A stretch of DNA of 64,000 nt, taken from contig NC_063070.1 of NCBI RefSeq assembly GCF_022605165.1, positions 1 to 64,000 on the forward strand, written 5' to 3'. This document shows positions 20,642 through 33,267 of this stretch, piece after piece. Below the pieces are notes generated by a model. It was not told where the DNA came from. It saw only the letters and a list, made by a program, of their open reading frames with translations, and did no database searches. Every line of letters starts with the position of its first letter. The first letter of the stretch is position 1. The position numbers and the translations under genes are program-made. Source of the stretch: Purpureocillium takamizusanense. Its lineage: Eukaryota > Ascomycota > Sordariomycetes > Hypocreales > Ophiocordycipitaceae.

Positions 20642-23437
20642 TTACGGAGCCACCTCAATCGTGCGGAGTCTCTTTGCTCGGCAGAAATCAAGAAATCGAC
20701 GAATGGTCCGCTCTCTCTTGAACGCGGCCATGACATCCCCGCGCGGCTTGCCGTCCTGTCCGGCAGAAGCGCTATCGTATCGGCTTATCACAATGTGCAC
20801 CTGTAGCACGTCTATGTTCCATCTCACCTCGACAATGTCGTCGAGCCGAATGCTGAAGTCGATCGGATGTCGGTGCACACCCCACTCAATAGGCTTCGTG
20901 TCTTTGAGGAGCTGGTGCTCGAAGAGACGCCCCTTCTCCTTCCAGTTCCAATACTGCGTCACCTGGATGGAGCTCGTGAAGAGTCTCGTCTTGATTTGAT
21001 AGAGGCGCCAATCGTGGCTGGCCAGGGGCGCCCCGCTAAATGAGTCCGCGTCCGAATACTCTCCGACGTCGAGGCTATCGTCAGCCGCCGCCGCGGGCGG
21101 TGACAGAGTCTTGAGCCGCTTCCTCGAGAATGTGTCAAACGATCCCGCGTCGGTCTGGACAGACGTCGCGTGAGTCAATGTTGGGGACGCCGCATTTTCT
21201 TCCACGTCCAGCGGTGACGGCGCCCGGGAGGGGGTCTCGCGGGGCGTGCCACTCTGAGAATGCATGCTCTTGCGCTTCCTGACCGAGCCCTGCGGAGTCT
21301 TGCTCTGGCCAGGCTTGTAGCCAGAGGGACGCCCTATGCTCTTGTACCCATTCTTGATCCGCAACGCCGTCAGCTTCTTGTCGTGGTAGAAGTCATGGAT
21401 GACCTTTGCCACGTTGAAGTTGGCGCCTCTCTGCAACATAAGCTCGTGCAGGCGGTGTCGCATCCATTCAATAGGCGTCACGTCGAGCTTGAACTTGGCC
21501 AGCTCTGCAAGGGTCTCGCACATGCGGAACAGCGTGTCATATGAGGTGATGGCGCCCTTGCCGGTGTGAATGAATTTTTTGCTGATGAGCTGATACGGGC
21601 TGATCTCGCCCTGCTCGAGGAATTCGAGAATTTTCATGCCACGGTTGACCTGTCGCCCGGTCTGGAACTTGGCCGAACCGCCTTCGCCTCGGGCTTTGGC
21701 CTCGAGTGCCAGCGTGTTCTTCTCGCGCCACGTCGCCAGTTGCGCCTCGATCTGCGGCTTCAGGGGTTTCCAACCCAGTTCCCAGTACGGATGGTTCTCG
21801 TCAATTTTGACCAGCGGCACGCCCTGAACAATCTCGGGGTATGTATATCTGGTGCCGTCGTGCTCCAAGACGAGATTGGCTCGGGTGATCTCTTCGAGTG
21901 GCTCGGAAGCGGGCGGCGTCGGCTGCGGCGATGTCTCCACCGACATGGCCGAAGGAGTGAGGATGTCGCGTGACGGAGGCCTGCTATTTCGGGAATTCGC
22001 TGGCGTGAAGCCATTGGCGGGGGTGAAACCGCCGGTGGAGGGAATGTTGTTGGCGGCCGTGAAGCCGTTTACGGCCCTGAAGCCTGCAGCCCCAGCAGGT
22101 GTCGAGTTCACAAACGTGTGCTCCCTGGGCTCCTGGGGCGTCGGCATCTGCATGGGCTCCGGGAGAACGGGACTCTTGTGTTCCTTGACAGCGTGGCTCA
22201 CATAAAGCGACTCCCGAAGGCTAGCGGCTGGGAGCCCTGACGCCTTGGTCAGAGCCTCTCGAGCAAGTTCGGCTCGTCGTGCCTCCCAGGACGCCGCGGT
22301 GTCGTCACGATCCATCTCCTCCGTCGTCGTATTGGTTTCGCGTGTCTTGTGCGGCGAAGCGGCAATGCTGGACCTGCTAGCCATGGGCATGTGGCAGCCT
22401 TGACGGTTCCACTCGCAGTTTCCGCACTTTTGGAACATGTTGCCACCAAGAACGATGCAGTCCTCAAAGGCCCCTTGGTTCTTATCGCAAGAGTGGCATC
22501 GCCGAGGTGCAACCTCTCCTGTTGCCTGAATCATGCAAGACAACCACTTGACACCCTTGCCTTCAGAGCGTTCGTAAATAGTGCTGAGGTGATCAGGTCC
22601 AAATCGTCTTCCGCGACGGATCTTTACGGCGCGTTTGATGGGCATATCCTGAATCTCTCTCACCCACTGGTTCCAACCGTCAATCCTCTTCACGGGCCCG
22701 ATGACGTTGTCGTCCGCATCGACAACGTTGACAAGCACGTCGGCGGAGTCGTGGTTGCTGGAGCCTGAGGTGCCTGCTGTAGCAGACAACGAGTCGTACC
22801 CATTCGCATGGCCATTTGTACGGGGGGGTGCATCATTCATGGGGGCATCGTCATCGTGATTCAGGATCTGGTCATGCCATGAGGGCGTCCTCGCCGCAGG
22901 CAGAGGTTGGCGCTTAGGCGGTGGTCGAGCGCGGGACGCGCGCCCACTCACCGAGTCCTCGCCGCGATTGGTTTTGAAGAACTGCAGCATTTGAAGGTAG
23001 ATATGCTCGCGCTTTTCCTCCCTGTCGTGCTTCCGCTTCGCATACTCGTGCTCCAGAGCGGTAAGCTTCATGCTCTTGTCCTCGCAAGCCTGGGCGACTT
23101 GGGCGAGGTCCTGCTCGACCTTGGCCAGCTCCCTTGCAAGGCGGTCGCGCGTTTCGGCAAGTTGAGATTTTTTTCCAGACAGCGAGTTGAAGTCAAGCCT
23201 AAGCTCCAATGTCGCATCATAATGGTCCTTCTCGGCGGCGGCGCGTGCCTCCTCCTGATCGCGCTCGAATGTGTCCCAGAAGTTGTTCTCCGTCTCATCC
23301 CACACCGAGCGCTTCTCCTCGGCAGGGAGTGCGTCCCATACTGCCATCTCGTCCATGTTGTAAGCGGTTGCGCCGGTGAGGCCAATGTTTGCTGCCGGGG
23401 GCTTTGACGGGGTCATGACCGCCAACGTTGATGTCAT
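20642..23437 (-). CDS. large fungal coiled-coil protein with DUF3716 Cys cluster
   Basis: One long exon encodes up to 931 residues. Residues 30-60 are Trp- and acid-rich (MAVWDALPAEEKRSVWDETE). Residues 60-150 form a charged coiled coil (RDRLARELAKVEQDLAQVAQ). A Cys cluster at about 314-348 (CHSCDKNQGAFEDC, then CGNCEWNRQGC) matches the fungal DUF3716 pattern, a putative zinc-binding module of unknown role. A disordered repeat-like segment around 470-495 (AVNGFTAANN, GFTPANGFTPANS) follows. The C-terminal part is folded and Trp-rich. I infer a nuclear, chromatin-linked protein, weakly. The 3' end is uncertain: the frame stops within GTGGCTCCGTAAGT, whose gtaagt looks like a donor. A tail exon 20579-20484 (INSEDMESEWGKMQSEQ...) would stay in frame only from the weaker donor after 20654. 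The start at 23437 is the first ATG; another is at 23416. Confidence 0.85.
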   Translation of the reverse strand: MTSTLAVMTPSKPPAANIGLTGATAYNMDEMAVWDALPAEEKRSVWDETENNFWDTFERDQEEARAAAEKDHYDATLELRLDFNSLSGKKSQLAETRDRLARELAKVEQDLAQVAQACEDKSMKLTALEHEYAKRKHDREEKREHIYLQMLQFFKTNRGEDSVSGRASRARPPPKRQPLPAARTPSWHDQILNHDDDAPMNDAPPRTNGHANGYDSLSATAGTSGSSNHDSADVLVNVVDADDNVIGPVKRIDGWNQWVREIQDMPIKRAVKIRRGRRFGPDHLSTIYERSEGKGVKWLSCMIQATGEVAPRRCHSCDKNQGAFEDCIVLGGNMFQKCGNCEWNRQGCHMPMASRSSIAASPHKTRETNTTTEEMDRDDTAASWEARRAELAREALTKASGLPAASLRESLYVSHAVKEHKSPVLPEPMQMPTPQEPREHTFVNSTPAGAAGFRAVNGFTAANNIPSTGGFTPANGFTPANSRNSRPPSRDILTPSAMSVETSPQPTPPASEPLEEITRANLVLEHDGTRYTYPEIVQGVPLVKIDENHPYWELGWKPLKPQIEAQLATWREKNTLALEAKARGEGGSAKFQTGRQVNRGMKILEFLEQGEISPYQLISKKFIHTGKGAITSYDTLFRMCETLAELAKFKLDVTPIEWMRHRLHELMLQRGANFNVAKVIHDFYHDKKLTALRIKNGYKSIGRPSGYKPGQSKTPQGSVRKRKSMHSQSGTPRETPSRAPSPLDVEENAASPTLTHATSVQTDAGSFDTFSRKRLKTLSPPAAAADDSLDVGEYSDADSFSGAPLASHDWRLYQIKTRLFTSSIQVTQYWNWKEKGRLFEHQLLKDTKPIEWGVHRHPIDFSIRLDDIVEVRWNIDVLQVHIVISRYDSASAGQDGKPRGDVMAAFKRERTIRRFLDFCRAKRLRTIEVAP

Positions 23438-24433
23438 CTCGCCCAGCGATGGAGGGTGGTCCGAACGCCCGGTGCCCTTTCAAAGATGAGCTCCAGGCAG
23501 AGGCGCCCCAGGGGCTACCGTCCTCGGGGCTGAACAAATAGAAAAGGTGATTTCGAGAGACGAGGTCCAAGGGAGTCGGCCCATGGGGGGAGCTGAGGGT
23601 GGGGGTACCTAGAATAAGACGACGGCAGTCTGCTCCTAGAGGAAGGAAAGCGGCGTAGAAGTGCGTCAAGGCCGGCAAGCGCGGGTGGGCTCGTCTATGT
23701 GACGTGCAGATAGGTGCCTCAGAGAGATGGAATGCACTGGTGGATGGATAACCCTGGCTATGGTCTCGCACGTCGGCAGTGCATGAGGCATGCAGAGTCG
23801 CAAGCGCGATGGTGGTGGTGGTGGTGGTGGGTTTATTGCAGCGCCGGGGGGCGGCGGTTGAACAAAGTCAAGTAGAGAAAGGCCAAGGGCTAGGCGGAGT
23901 TGAGAAAGGAAAATCAACAAAGTGACTGTGCGTTTGCCGACGGGGCCGAGGCGGCGAATCGATCAGTAAATGGAACCGTGAACAAGAAGGCCACCGCACG
24001 GTGAGAGTGTAGGTGTAGGTAGGTGGTGAGTGAAGCGTCGTCGTCGGGCAGGCAGGGGCGCCGGGCACAATGGTATGATATGAACTATACGGGGGGTGGA
24101 GGGACCGGGTGCTCAATGCGAGGCGAGGCGAGTGTCGGGGGCAAGTTGAAGGGCGCAGGCGTGCGTGTGTGTTCGAGGCGACTATGCAAGCGAGCCGGCG
24201 CATGAATAGCCGTCGACAAAGGGTTCGTGGCAGGTGTGGTGGGATGCCAGAGGAGAGAAGGTTTGCCGGTTCGAGAGGCGTGTGGATGGCGCGCTCTGGA
24301 TAAAATGGGGGGTGTGTGGACTGGCGGACGGTGCAAATGGCAAGGGAACGAACGTGGTGGGCGGGCGGCCGGGGGGGGGTTGCACGTATCTATGTATGTG
24401 TGTACATACGTACTATTATGTGTGTAATTAGTA

Positions 24434-24477
24434 TGTGTGTGTGTGTGTGTGTGTGCGTGTGTGCGCGCGCGTGTGTT
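24434..24477. repeat. (TG)n / (CG)n alternating purine-pyrimidine tract
   Basis: A TG run passes into GCGCGCGC and back to GTGTG. It is read directly. Such sequence can adopt left-handed DNA. Confidence 0.95.
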
Positions 24478-24700
24478 CATGTATGTATGGTTGAGGTGAA
24501 AGAACAAGATTAGGCTAGGCGGAAGCGGCGAAGACTAGTCGCGAGGGCAGAGAAAGAGGAATAGTAGCAGCGCACCGTCGTCGGGAAAAGCGTATTAACA
24601 TGTCTTGGCCATGGCCAGGCCAGACCTTGGGGTGTGCCGTGTGTCTGCTAGCACTACTAGGTTAGTCCGTCTAGCTTGTCTGGTCCCATTCGTCAGTCGG

Positions 24701-24748
24701 TCAATCAATCAATCAATCAATCATTCATTCATTCACTCACTCGCTCAC
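24701..24748. repeat. (AATC)n-(ATTC)n-(ACTC)n compound microsatellite
   Basis: Five TCAA-type units pass into ATTC and then CACT units. This is read directly. Confidence 0.95.
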
Positions 24749-27700
24749 CTCGTCTGTCTGTCCGCCCGTCATGCGGCACCCGCCTAGGCCGACTTGGGCC
24801 GGGTGCGCTTATAGGGCAAGATAAGTCGCGAGACTACACCGACCGACCGTACGTATCTTGGGCACGGATTACCCAAGCAGGCGCGAGGAGAAAGGGGGAG
24901 AAACAACAAGGGCACCGCCTGCTTCCCTGCCGTCGACCAAGAGAAACCCTGCCGCAGTCGGTCCCGACCGTATTGCACTGCACTGTACGAGGCCGAGCGA
25001 TGACGATGATGACACACGGCCAGTTGGGACGGACGAGTGTCGCATGTACCCAAGGCCGGCGTGCGGTGGGATGCTGTGCGAGTAATCAGGGTCGTCGCGA
25101 GCAGGAGATCGGCTCTCTGCTCTAGCTGGGGGTCTTGCCTGGGCGGGCGGGGGGGGGGGGAAGCGATTCGCGATACCCAGACCCGTTTTAGCACCGGCCA
25201 GCGTCCGAGGTGCAAAGTCAACCTAGGGGAGGGTTGCCCGTAGTCTTGGATTTTGGTCTGGGGTCTCCCCGACTGATGCAGCCGTGCGAGGAGGCTAATC
25301 ACGCGGGCGGTGCCGTGAGCAAGGAGGAGGTATCTTACTTTATTACCCTGAGGTAGCACTAACGGAGTACCTAGGTACCTAGTAAAAGCAGTAGCTTTCT
25401 TTGTGTACTTTGTACCCGGCGTGGCAACAGACCAGCGAGGTAGTACTGCAACGACACCACCCAAACAGAGATGACGAGAGGAAGAAAACCTCATCTACGA
25501 GATGGCGCAACGGGCGCATGGCAAAATGTCTGCAGAGGCGTCCTGCCCTCGCGACATGTACTTGGTACCCGAGGTACCAATTTTGAGACCTTTTGAAATA
25601 GGTACGTACCTTACTAAAGGCAGGTGCGATGAAGGCAGGTACAAAGTGCATTGTGAAGCAAGGCCAAGGTTACAAATACGTACCAGAGGTGGTAGTAGTA
25701 GTAAGTGACCAGGTAAGGCAGGAAGGCAGGTAGCACCGAAGCTGCGAAAGAAGGCCAGCCAGCCAGCAGCGCTGCCATCCATCGGCGGACGGCAAGGAAG
25801 GAAAGGCCCGCGTCCACTTCCGTATCCACATGCACATCCTCATCCGCATCCGCATCCTCATCCACGTCCATGACCGCCATATCCATGTCCATGTTCCACG
25901 TTCCGAGCCCACCTCTTGGCTCCTTCCTTTGCGGCTCTGCTTGTTTCCGCCCATCGCTCGCTGCTGCCCATCGTCTCGCCCGCTTGTCACGATCGTTGTT
26001 TCGCGACTTGCTAGCCTGTCCATGATGGGTGTTATTATTAGTTCACTCGTTTCCACCTACCTGTCCAGCCGCAATAGTACTACTATAAAAGTCCATAACA
26101 TATGTACTCAACTTTTTACCACAGTGTCCATCGGCCGCCTGCCCTGTCTCCAATGTCTAGGCTGCCCTGCCTCCTCCCCGGCTTCCTTCCTTGGTTGCTT
26201 CCTCCATCCTCCCTTTCCTCCCCTCGGAGGTCACTTTTTAACTTCCCGTGTGTTAATATATATAATCGCCCATGTGGTTAGTCGGCACCCGCGGACTTTG
26301 GTGCTGTCATGTCATCAGGGCTTGGCCAACGCGAGCAAAAAGGAGCAGCGGAGCGGTCGGTCACACACTTCTTTTCTTTTTCTTCTTTTTTTCTTCCCTT
26401 TTCCCCTTTGCGTGGCCTTGGTCCCACGCCAAGAACCAGACACGACCCACGACCCACGACCGCACGACCCACGACGACAGGTGACCGCCCCCCCCTGCCC
26501 TGCCCTGCCCGGCAGATGAAGTGCTGCTCGCTCGCTGGTCTGCGAGCGTACAGTACGTTATTATTAGGTACGAGGTTGTGCAACAGCACTACGACTTCAA
26601 CTAGCAACCTCGCGGCGTAGCGTGCTTTGAGGCGGCACAGTAGCGCGGGTCTTGCGACGATAGCTGTGCCCAAAAAGTGCCCGACGCCCTGGCCGGCCCT
26701 GCATGCCCGCCTTTGGTTCTGATCCAGCATTGTATTATGTCACAGTAGCCGCCGCGCCTTGCGACTGCTATAGTACTTTTACGAACATGTAATGGACCCC
26801 GGACAGGGGGCGTATGTATAGCTACGTAATCGTATGGATACTGTGTCGAGTCAAGAATGAATGAGCGCATTACAATGCGAGGAGACTAACTGCCTACCTT
26901 CTAATGTTGTAGAAACGGACTTGCTTCCTGTCTACCTGCAAAGAAAAAGCGAGGGCATCCGTGCGACGTGCGGAGTGAGGAAAGAAAGGGAACCTGGGGA
27001 GGGGCGTCCATCACCTGGAGACGTTTCGCCGCCCCAGGGTGAAGATGGAAAAAAAAAGGGGGGGGGGGCGTGTGCCATGCGCTGGGGCTTGGCCTCTGCA
27101 GCGCACAGCCTGGAATGAACTAGCGCTCGCTCACGTGCTCTCGACTAACCTGCCTATGCGTCCACCATGAATCAACTGACTTTTTTTCTTGCCCCCTTGT
27201 CTCTGTCTCTTGGGCGATCAGGCCCATGCAGCAAGCAAGCACAGCGTCGTCGGCGTCAATCGGCTAGTATTGCTGTTGCTTGCTTGCTTGCTCACCTGCT
27301 TTCCAAATTCCACACATCTAATATCCTTTCGTCATTTTTTCTGCTCCGGCGTCCCCCCCCCCCCCTTTCCTTCCCCGTACCCTTCCCCTTGCTTTCCCCA
27401 GCACCATCCATCTCTCTCTCCCTCTCTCCCGCCCGTCCCAATGCACAGGGTTGCACCTCATGCCACCCTCCCCATCACCCCCAGGCTCATTTCGGTTCTC
27501 GCTTGCAAATTGCCTTGTCGGCCGAAAAGAGCATCTCCGAGCCCGCCTTGGGATGGTATGGGCGGGGGTTGCAAGCAAAAAGGCAAATAAATAGGTTACG
27601 ATACTATGGAGTTAGGGGGGGGGGGAGGTTGGCTCGGTAATAAAGGCACTACTACTAAGTTACATACTACAACCTTCGGACTGCCTGTACGAAACGTACT

Positions 27701-30700
27701 ACTCCGCCGGGACGATACTGTCCGTCTACCGACCGGGAGGAAGTGACGTAACGTAGGTAGGCCAGTGCGGACGGGGCAGAGGAATGAATGGAGGGCAAAG
27801 GGGGGGAACAAGGGCGCCCATCGGACGAAGACGGCCAAGCTGGCGCCTTGTTTTGCCAATCTGGTACGACTAGCAAAAAGACAGTTTAGTGTTACCTTGC
27901 TAGTAAGGCATAGCAGTACGACGGTATACGGGCGGGCTATGCTTGGAAACGCAAATCACCTCTATGGATGAGACAACCTAAAGAGTTTGCAACCGCATGC
28001 CGCGGCCGCCGCGCGCGCGCGCACAACAATGCTGCGTTCAGATCCTGTTCCCTCCTCCACCACCCCCCTTCCTCCCCGTGTGTGTCCCTCTTGCGCGCCG
28101 AAACGTTTTCTTCATCTGCACTGCTGCTCGTGCACGCGTCGTCTGGAGTCGGTTGACAAATATGGCAGGCAGCCAGGCAGCCATTCCACCGGGGCAGCGG
28201 AGCAGCATTGCGTCGCAACGTCACGAGGTAGGTAGGTAATAAAGGCAATACGTATGTATACTGTATGCAGGGTACGAAAGTAGAGTAGGTATGGTAGGGT
28301 AGGGGGTACGGTATCGTTTTGTGCCAAGCACGGGACGAGACACAGATGTGGCCCAACATGACGGACAACGCTCGGCGTTTACCAGCAATTTTTTCCCTTT
28401 TCTCTCTCTCTCTCTCTTGTTTTTGGGGGTGTCTTCTGTCCAACCACCCTTGCCTGCCCTTCTCGTGGCGGTGCGTCAAATGCCAACGCCGACGGCGACA
28501 CGACGACGATAGCCTGCCGGGAGCAACACGAGTGAGCTGGTTAGCAATAGGGCACTGCACCGTAGCGTACCGTAGCGTACCGTGCCTATCTGACATCAAG
28601 CGTGGAGCGCGTGACACGCCAAGATGCCACCGCTAAATTGATGCATTGCGGTCCACGGGGAGAGGGGGCGAAACCGCCGTCCCGTATACCCTCGCATCAT
28701 GCTCACATTTTCCAGCACATGTAACGACTCATCCTGCCGGCCCGATGATCTCTTCTTCAAGCACATTGGTACTACATACTACGCAGACCGTCTTTCTGTG
28801 TCCTTATCACGGCATGCACGCACACATGCATGGACGCCCGTCATGTCGACAACGTCTCTCCTTCTCCCCCTTTGGCCTAGGGAGGAGGGGGCTGGGGGTG
28901 GGTGCGGGCGCGACGCCGCGATAACCACACGCCCGACATTCATCAACTCCTTTTCGACGTGCTACCTAGGTTAGTTAGCACAAGTATGACGACGTAATAC
29001 TACCGGTACGTACCCGTAAGATGTGCGCCGTATACCTGCCTATCCGCACATCTAGGCGTCGTAACACGCAACCCAACAGGAGCTAGTATACGGTAGTAGC
29101 CAGTTTGCCAGTGTGTTTCTGTCATGACCAGCGGCATGCAACGAGTATACCGAGCCAACAAAGCACGTACAGTAACTAGTACGTACATGCTACGTATCGC
29201 CATCTGCTGTTGTAGGCAGGTCGTCCGTACTGTAGATACTGTGCGTTAATTAGGCATGGCTCGGCCTTTTTGGTTTTCAATTCCCCAGCAATGCCGACCT
29301 GGTACCCGAACGCCGATCGGACGAGGAGGCATGACGGACGATTGATAAAACCTGCCCAGCCAACCCGGGCGCGTCGGCGCCGTTGCGTATGCGCGCCGCC
29401 ACGGGGCTCGGAGGCGGAGAAAGAGGAGGAGGATAAGGAGGAGGATATGGACATGGGACCCAAGATTCATTCGGGGACGATAACCCGATCGAGGAAAAAG
29501 TGTACAAGAGTACGATGATGCTCGGCGCATTCTCAGGTCTTGACCCATGCTGGGTCCATGCCTTGTCTTCATTTGTCCCACTTTCCTTTTTTAATTAATT
29601 TTATTATAAACCTCCTTCATGACTATCTAGGAACGTACCCTCTTTTTTTTTGTTCCCCTCGGTGTGTGTCTTTAACACGCATGCTTCCTTGTTCTGTCCA
29701 CCCCCCTGCCCCCCTGCCCCCCTGCCCCGTCCGAGCCACAGTGCCTACCAAAGAAGCATTTCCAATCGCGCCGTCAGATCTGGGCGAGCAGGGGAGGAGT
29801 CCCAAGGGAAAGACGGGGGGTGTAAGGGGAGGGGTGTGTGCCCGAAAAAAAAAAGATACGGAGTACAGAGACGAGAGGCGTGGCGGTGGTGGTGGTGGTG
29901 GTGGCTCGGCGGTCACCTTATTTCCCTCCAACGGCGAACCTCCCTTTTTTCGGGGGAGGAAACTATTCTTGCAGCCATGACCTCTCGCATTTCCCCTTTG
30001 GCGGCATGGCCGTCGTGTCTTGCTCATTACCTGACGCCATACGCCCTCCGGACATTTAGCAAGACAGACAGACAGACCACCCGCAGAGACCATCAATCCA
30101 TTAGAGGCCACTAGGTTGGCTACTAGGGGGTGGTCTGGGCGATCCTCTGCTCACCAGCAAGCAGAGTCGATTAGTTTCTGCCGCTGCCGTTACTTTTTGC
30201 AGGCGGGCGCGCGGCCTCTGCAACCCCACCCCTGTTTGCAGACTTGAGCGCATCTACAGACAGACAATATCTTGCGCATTCTCGCTATGGGTGACGGTCT
30301 ATCGTTCCGCGGCGCCAAGGCGGGACGAATGAGCTGCTAGTACCCTGTAGCTCCCTCCCTTTCTTGCTCTTGGTCTTTGTGCGCACGATTACGAACAGCA
30401 GGAAGTTACCTAGCTCGTTCATAGTTGCCCCCGCCGCCGCCCGCCCGCCATCCAACGGCAAATTCCATCTCATGTGTAGCCCCCCCCCCCCCATCCATGT
30501 GACGATCGTGGCTCGACTCGACTCCAGCTCACGTCGTCACCCAATCTACCGCAGGCAAAACGGCCAAACGGCGCCACCCCACGCGCGTCCCCTGTGTGAT
30601 GGAAAAGCAAAGATGCACGTACTGACGTGCTTGCGCAGGCCGCTTTTCCCGGTTCACCTTTCCCGCTAAGGTAAGATACCTATGTTTCTCGTATACTACC

Positions 30701-32790
30701 TACGGCCTACCGACTCGCTTGCAGTGTCATGTCGACGACAGCGGCGACGACGGCGTCGATGATGATCAGGACGATCCATCCCACACCCCCCCTTTTTTGT
30801 TCAAACATCTCCTCCCCTACTTTGCCTGGTGCCTACAATGTATGTATGAGCCGGACCGTTGTTAGCCCTAGGCTCAAATGTTTCAGAACCCTCCCCACGG
30901 TCTCGCTCTCTCGATCCCAACGTTGGCGATTATGACTTGACTCTCTGCAATATCGACTTCGCAGCAGCGGCTAGTACTAAGTACCCTGACTTGATGATCA
31001 TCTCCCCTTCCCACCAACCCCCCCAAGCCCCCCTACGTCCTCCTCATCCCACCAGCCTATCCTTATCACACCGCCCCAATCCAACAGAAAAAGCTCAGCT
31101 AGGTGGGGGGTGGCAGCTAGCCTGCCTTGTGCTACGTACCAAGCCGTGTGGCGCGTTCTTCGTGCGGAGAACTCGTGGGCAGAGAGATTCGAATAAGAAG
31201 TAAAAAAACGACAGGTAAAACTCCTGTTAGCGAGCAATGTTGGCGAGCAACAACTCACATCATGCAGCTTAGCCGCCGCAACAGCATGCGTATCAGTCAG
31301 CCTCCCCCTCCCCTACCCCCCCTTCTCTTTCAGTCGAAACGTGTGTGTTCTTTTCTCTCCGCCCTCTCTGTCCGTGCCTTATGCTTCGCTTCCCGCGTGT
31401 GCCCCCCCCCTCCCCCCTTCAAAAGCCTGCCTTTTTGGTGCAGCGGCTGAACCAGTTTCCCGGGACTCGTCGGGGCCAGTCGATCAGCCTTGGGCGGCCC
31501 CATCGGCGACGTCCATTTCGAGGCAAGTCCGGGTATTTCCCACTCTCCCAGTCTCTTCCTCTCATCATCCTGCCTGTTACGCCATCCGTCCTCCGCGCCC
31601 TCCTCTCCCCCCTCCCCTGCACTCAGCCTCTTCGTTATCGGTTGGTTTTCGCCCTGGCTGCAGCCGTTTTTTTTGGTAGCGCAGGACCAGACCAAACCAA
31701 ACACGGGGAGAAAGTACTTTGCACCAGTAGCAAGACTGGACTAAGTAGAGACTTCTCTTCGTCCCTTCGCTCAGCCGGGCCGGTGTGGCCTGCACCTCGC
31801 AGCCCTGGGCACTAAACTACTGCCGACGCCGCCGCCGCCAGACCACGCGCGCGCGTGGCCGCCCGCAATGGGCGCCCGCGCAGACAAAAGCCTAGACGAT
31901 GGCGGTGGGCGGCGTATAGAACCCCGTCAACACGAGTGAATGCGAACAATGGGCTTTGCAGGGAAAGGGGAAGCTGTGCGAGCCTGTCACATATCTTGCC
32001 CCGTCTCGCCTTTGCTCGTCTCTCTCACTATCTCTGTATCTATCTCCGCCAGTCCAGTCGTTCCCCCATCCCCTCTCCTCGTTCTCTTCGCACTTCCTTT
32101 TACAGCGTGGTGACCAGGGCCGTTTGACAAATACTGCAATACTGCAATGGAATCACGGCCCATCGCGCCCAGAGCGAAGCCCTGTTATGCCCTGCCCTGC
32201 CTGGCCCATCGGCGATTCCCACTTGAGCAAACAGGTGACAGGTAAAAAGCCAGTTAGTTAGTTGGCTACTAACTTGGGCAGTTAGTCCTCGTCCCTGGGC
32301 GTGTAGCCAGCCAGCCAAGCAAGGCAGGCAAGGCAGTCCGTCGTCCGGAACCACGCCTCTCTCTCCCTGTCTGTATTTCTGAAAACGGGCAAAATGGAAT
32401 CAAAAAAAAGGTGTTGGGGAAGGGAAATAAGCACCGTCAGCAGGCCGGCCCTTGGTGGCGGCGACGGGGAGGCCGACTTGGTGTTTTCGCTTGCACGTTT
32501 CGGCGCTGCCCACGCACGCGGTCAAGCAAGCGATAGTGCATTGCAGGCCAGCCTACTAGGTACTACAGTACAGGTCCCCAAGAAAGTAATTGACCTACAA
32601 ACTCAACTTCGGCACTGTACTGTACCTTCCAGGTTGACGACAGTAATATCCGACAACCTGAATGTACTTGGCTTTGCTGGTGCTGAGTGCTAAAGAAACT
32701 AACAGCCACCCCCCCTGCTGATAATGCGGAAAGGCGTGGGTGGGCGTCCTCTCTCCAGAAGGCTGCACAGTACGTCGGAGGAAACACTTG

Positions 32791-32840
32791 TCTCTGTCTG
32801 TCTGTCTGTCTATGCATTCAATCATTCATTCATTCATTCG
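32791..32840. repeat. (TCTG)n-(ATTC)n compound microsatellite
   Basis: TCTG units followed by CATT units. A second cluster, (ACGC)n at 32987-33003 and (TCCC)n at 33031-33057, lies 150-200 bases further on. Confidence 0.95.
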
Positions 32841-33246
32841 TTCCCCATCTTCCCCCGGAGACTTTTCCCTCTCCCTCGCCATGTGATGATGCAAGCTCGC
32901 CGCTTGGCACACCTGTCCGTCCATCATGCCATATCGTACTTCGTACCTCACCAACACCGGGCCACCTACACACCACACCACCACACGCACGCACGCACGC
33001 ACGCGCGCTCGCGCAGAGACCATCCACGTTTCCCTCCCTCCCTCCCTCCCTCCCTTCCTCGTCGAGCCCTTGGCCGACATCAATAGTACGGGGGGGCTGT
33101 CAAAGGCCTTAGTCACGGCGTAACTACCCCCCCCCTGGCTGGCTGGTGTCACGGCCGCGTCCCCATTGGCTGCGGCGGCTGCGCGCGACCGCCCGTTACC
33201 GCTGTGGTTTGTTGTTGGGTTGGCGGTAATAGCCGCCGCCTGAAGA

Positions 33247-33267
33247 GCTGGGCTGGGCTGGGCTGGC
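33247..33267. repeat. (GGGCT)n pentamer array
   Basis: Four tandem GGGCT units, read directly. Confidence 0.9.

Noticed and set aside
24784..25494. 236-codon minus-strand frame
   Set aside because: Composition is Arg/Leu/Ser/Pro noise, the frame spans a G12 run, and no homology is recognisable.
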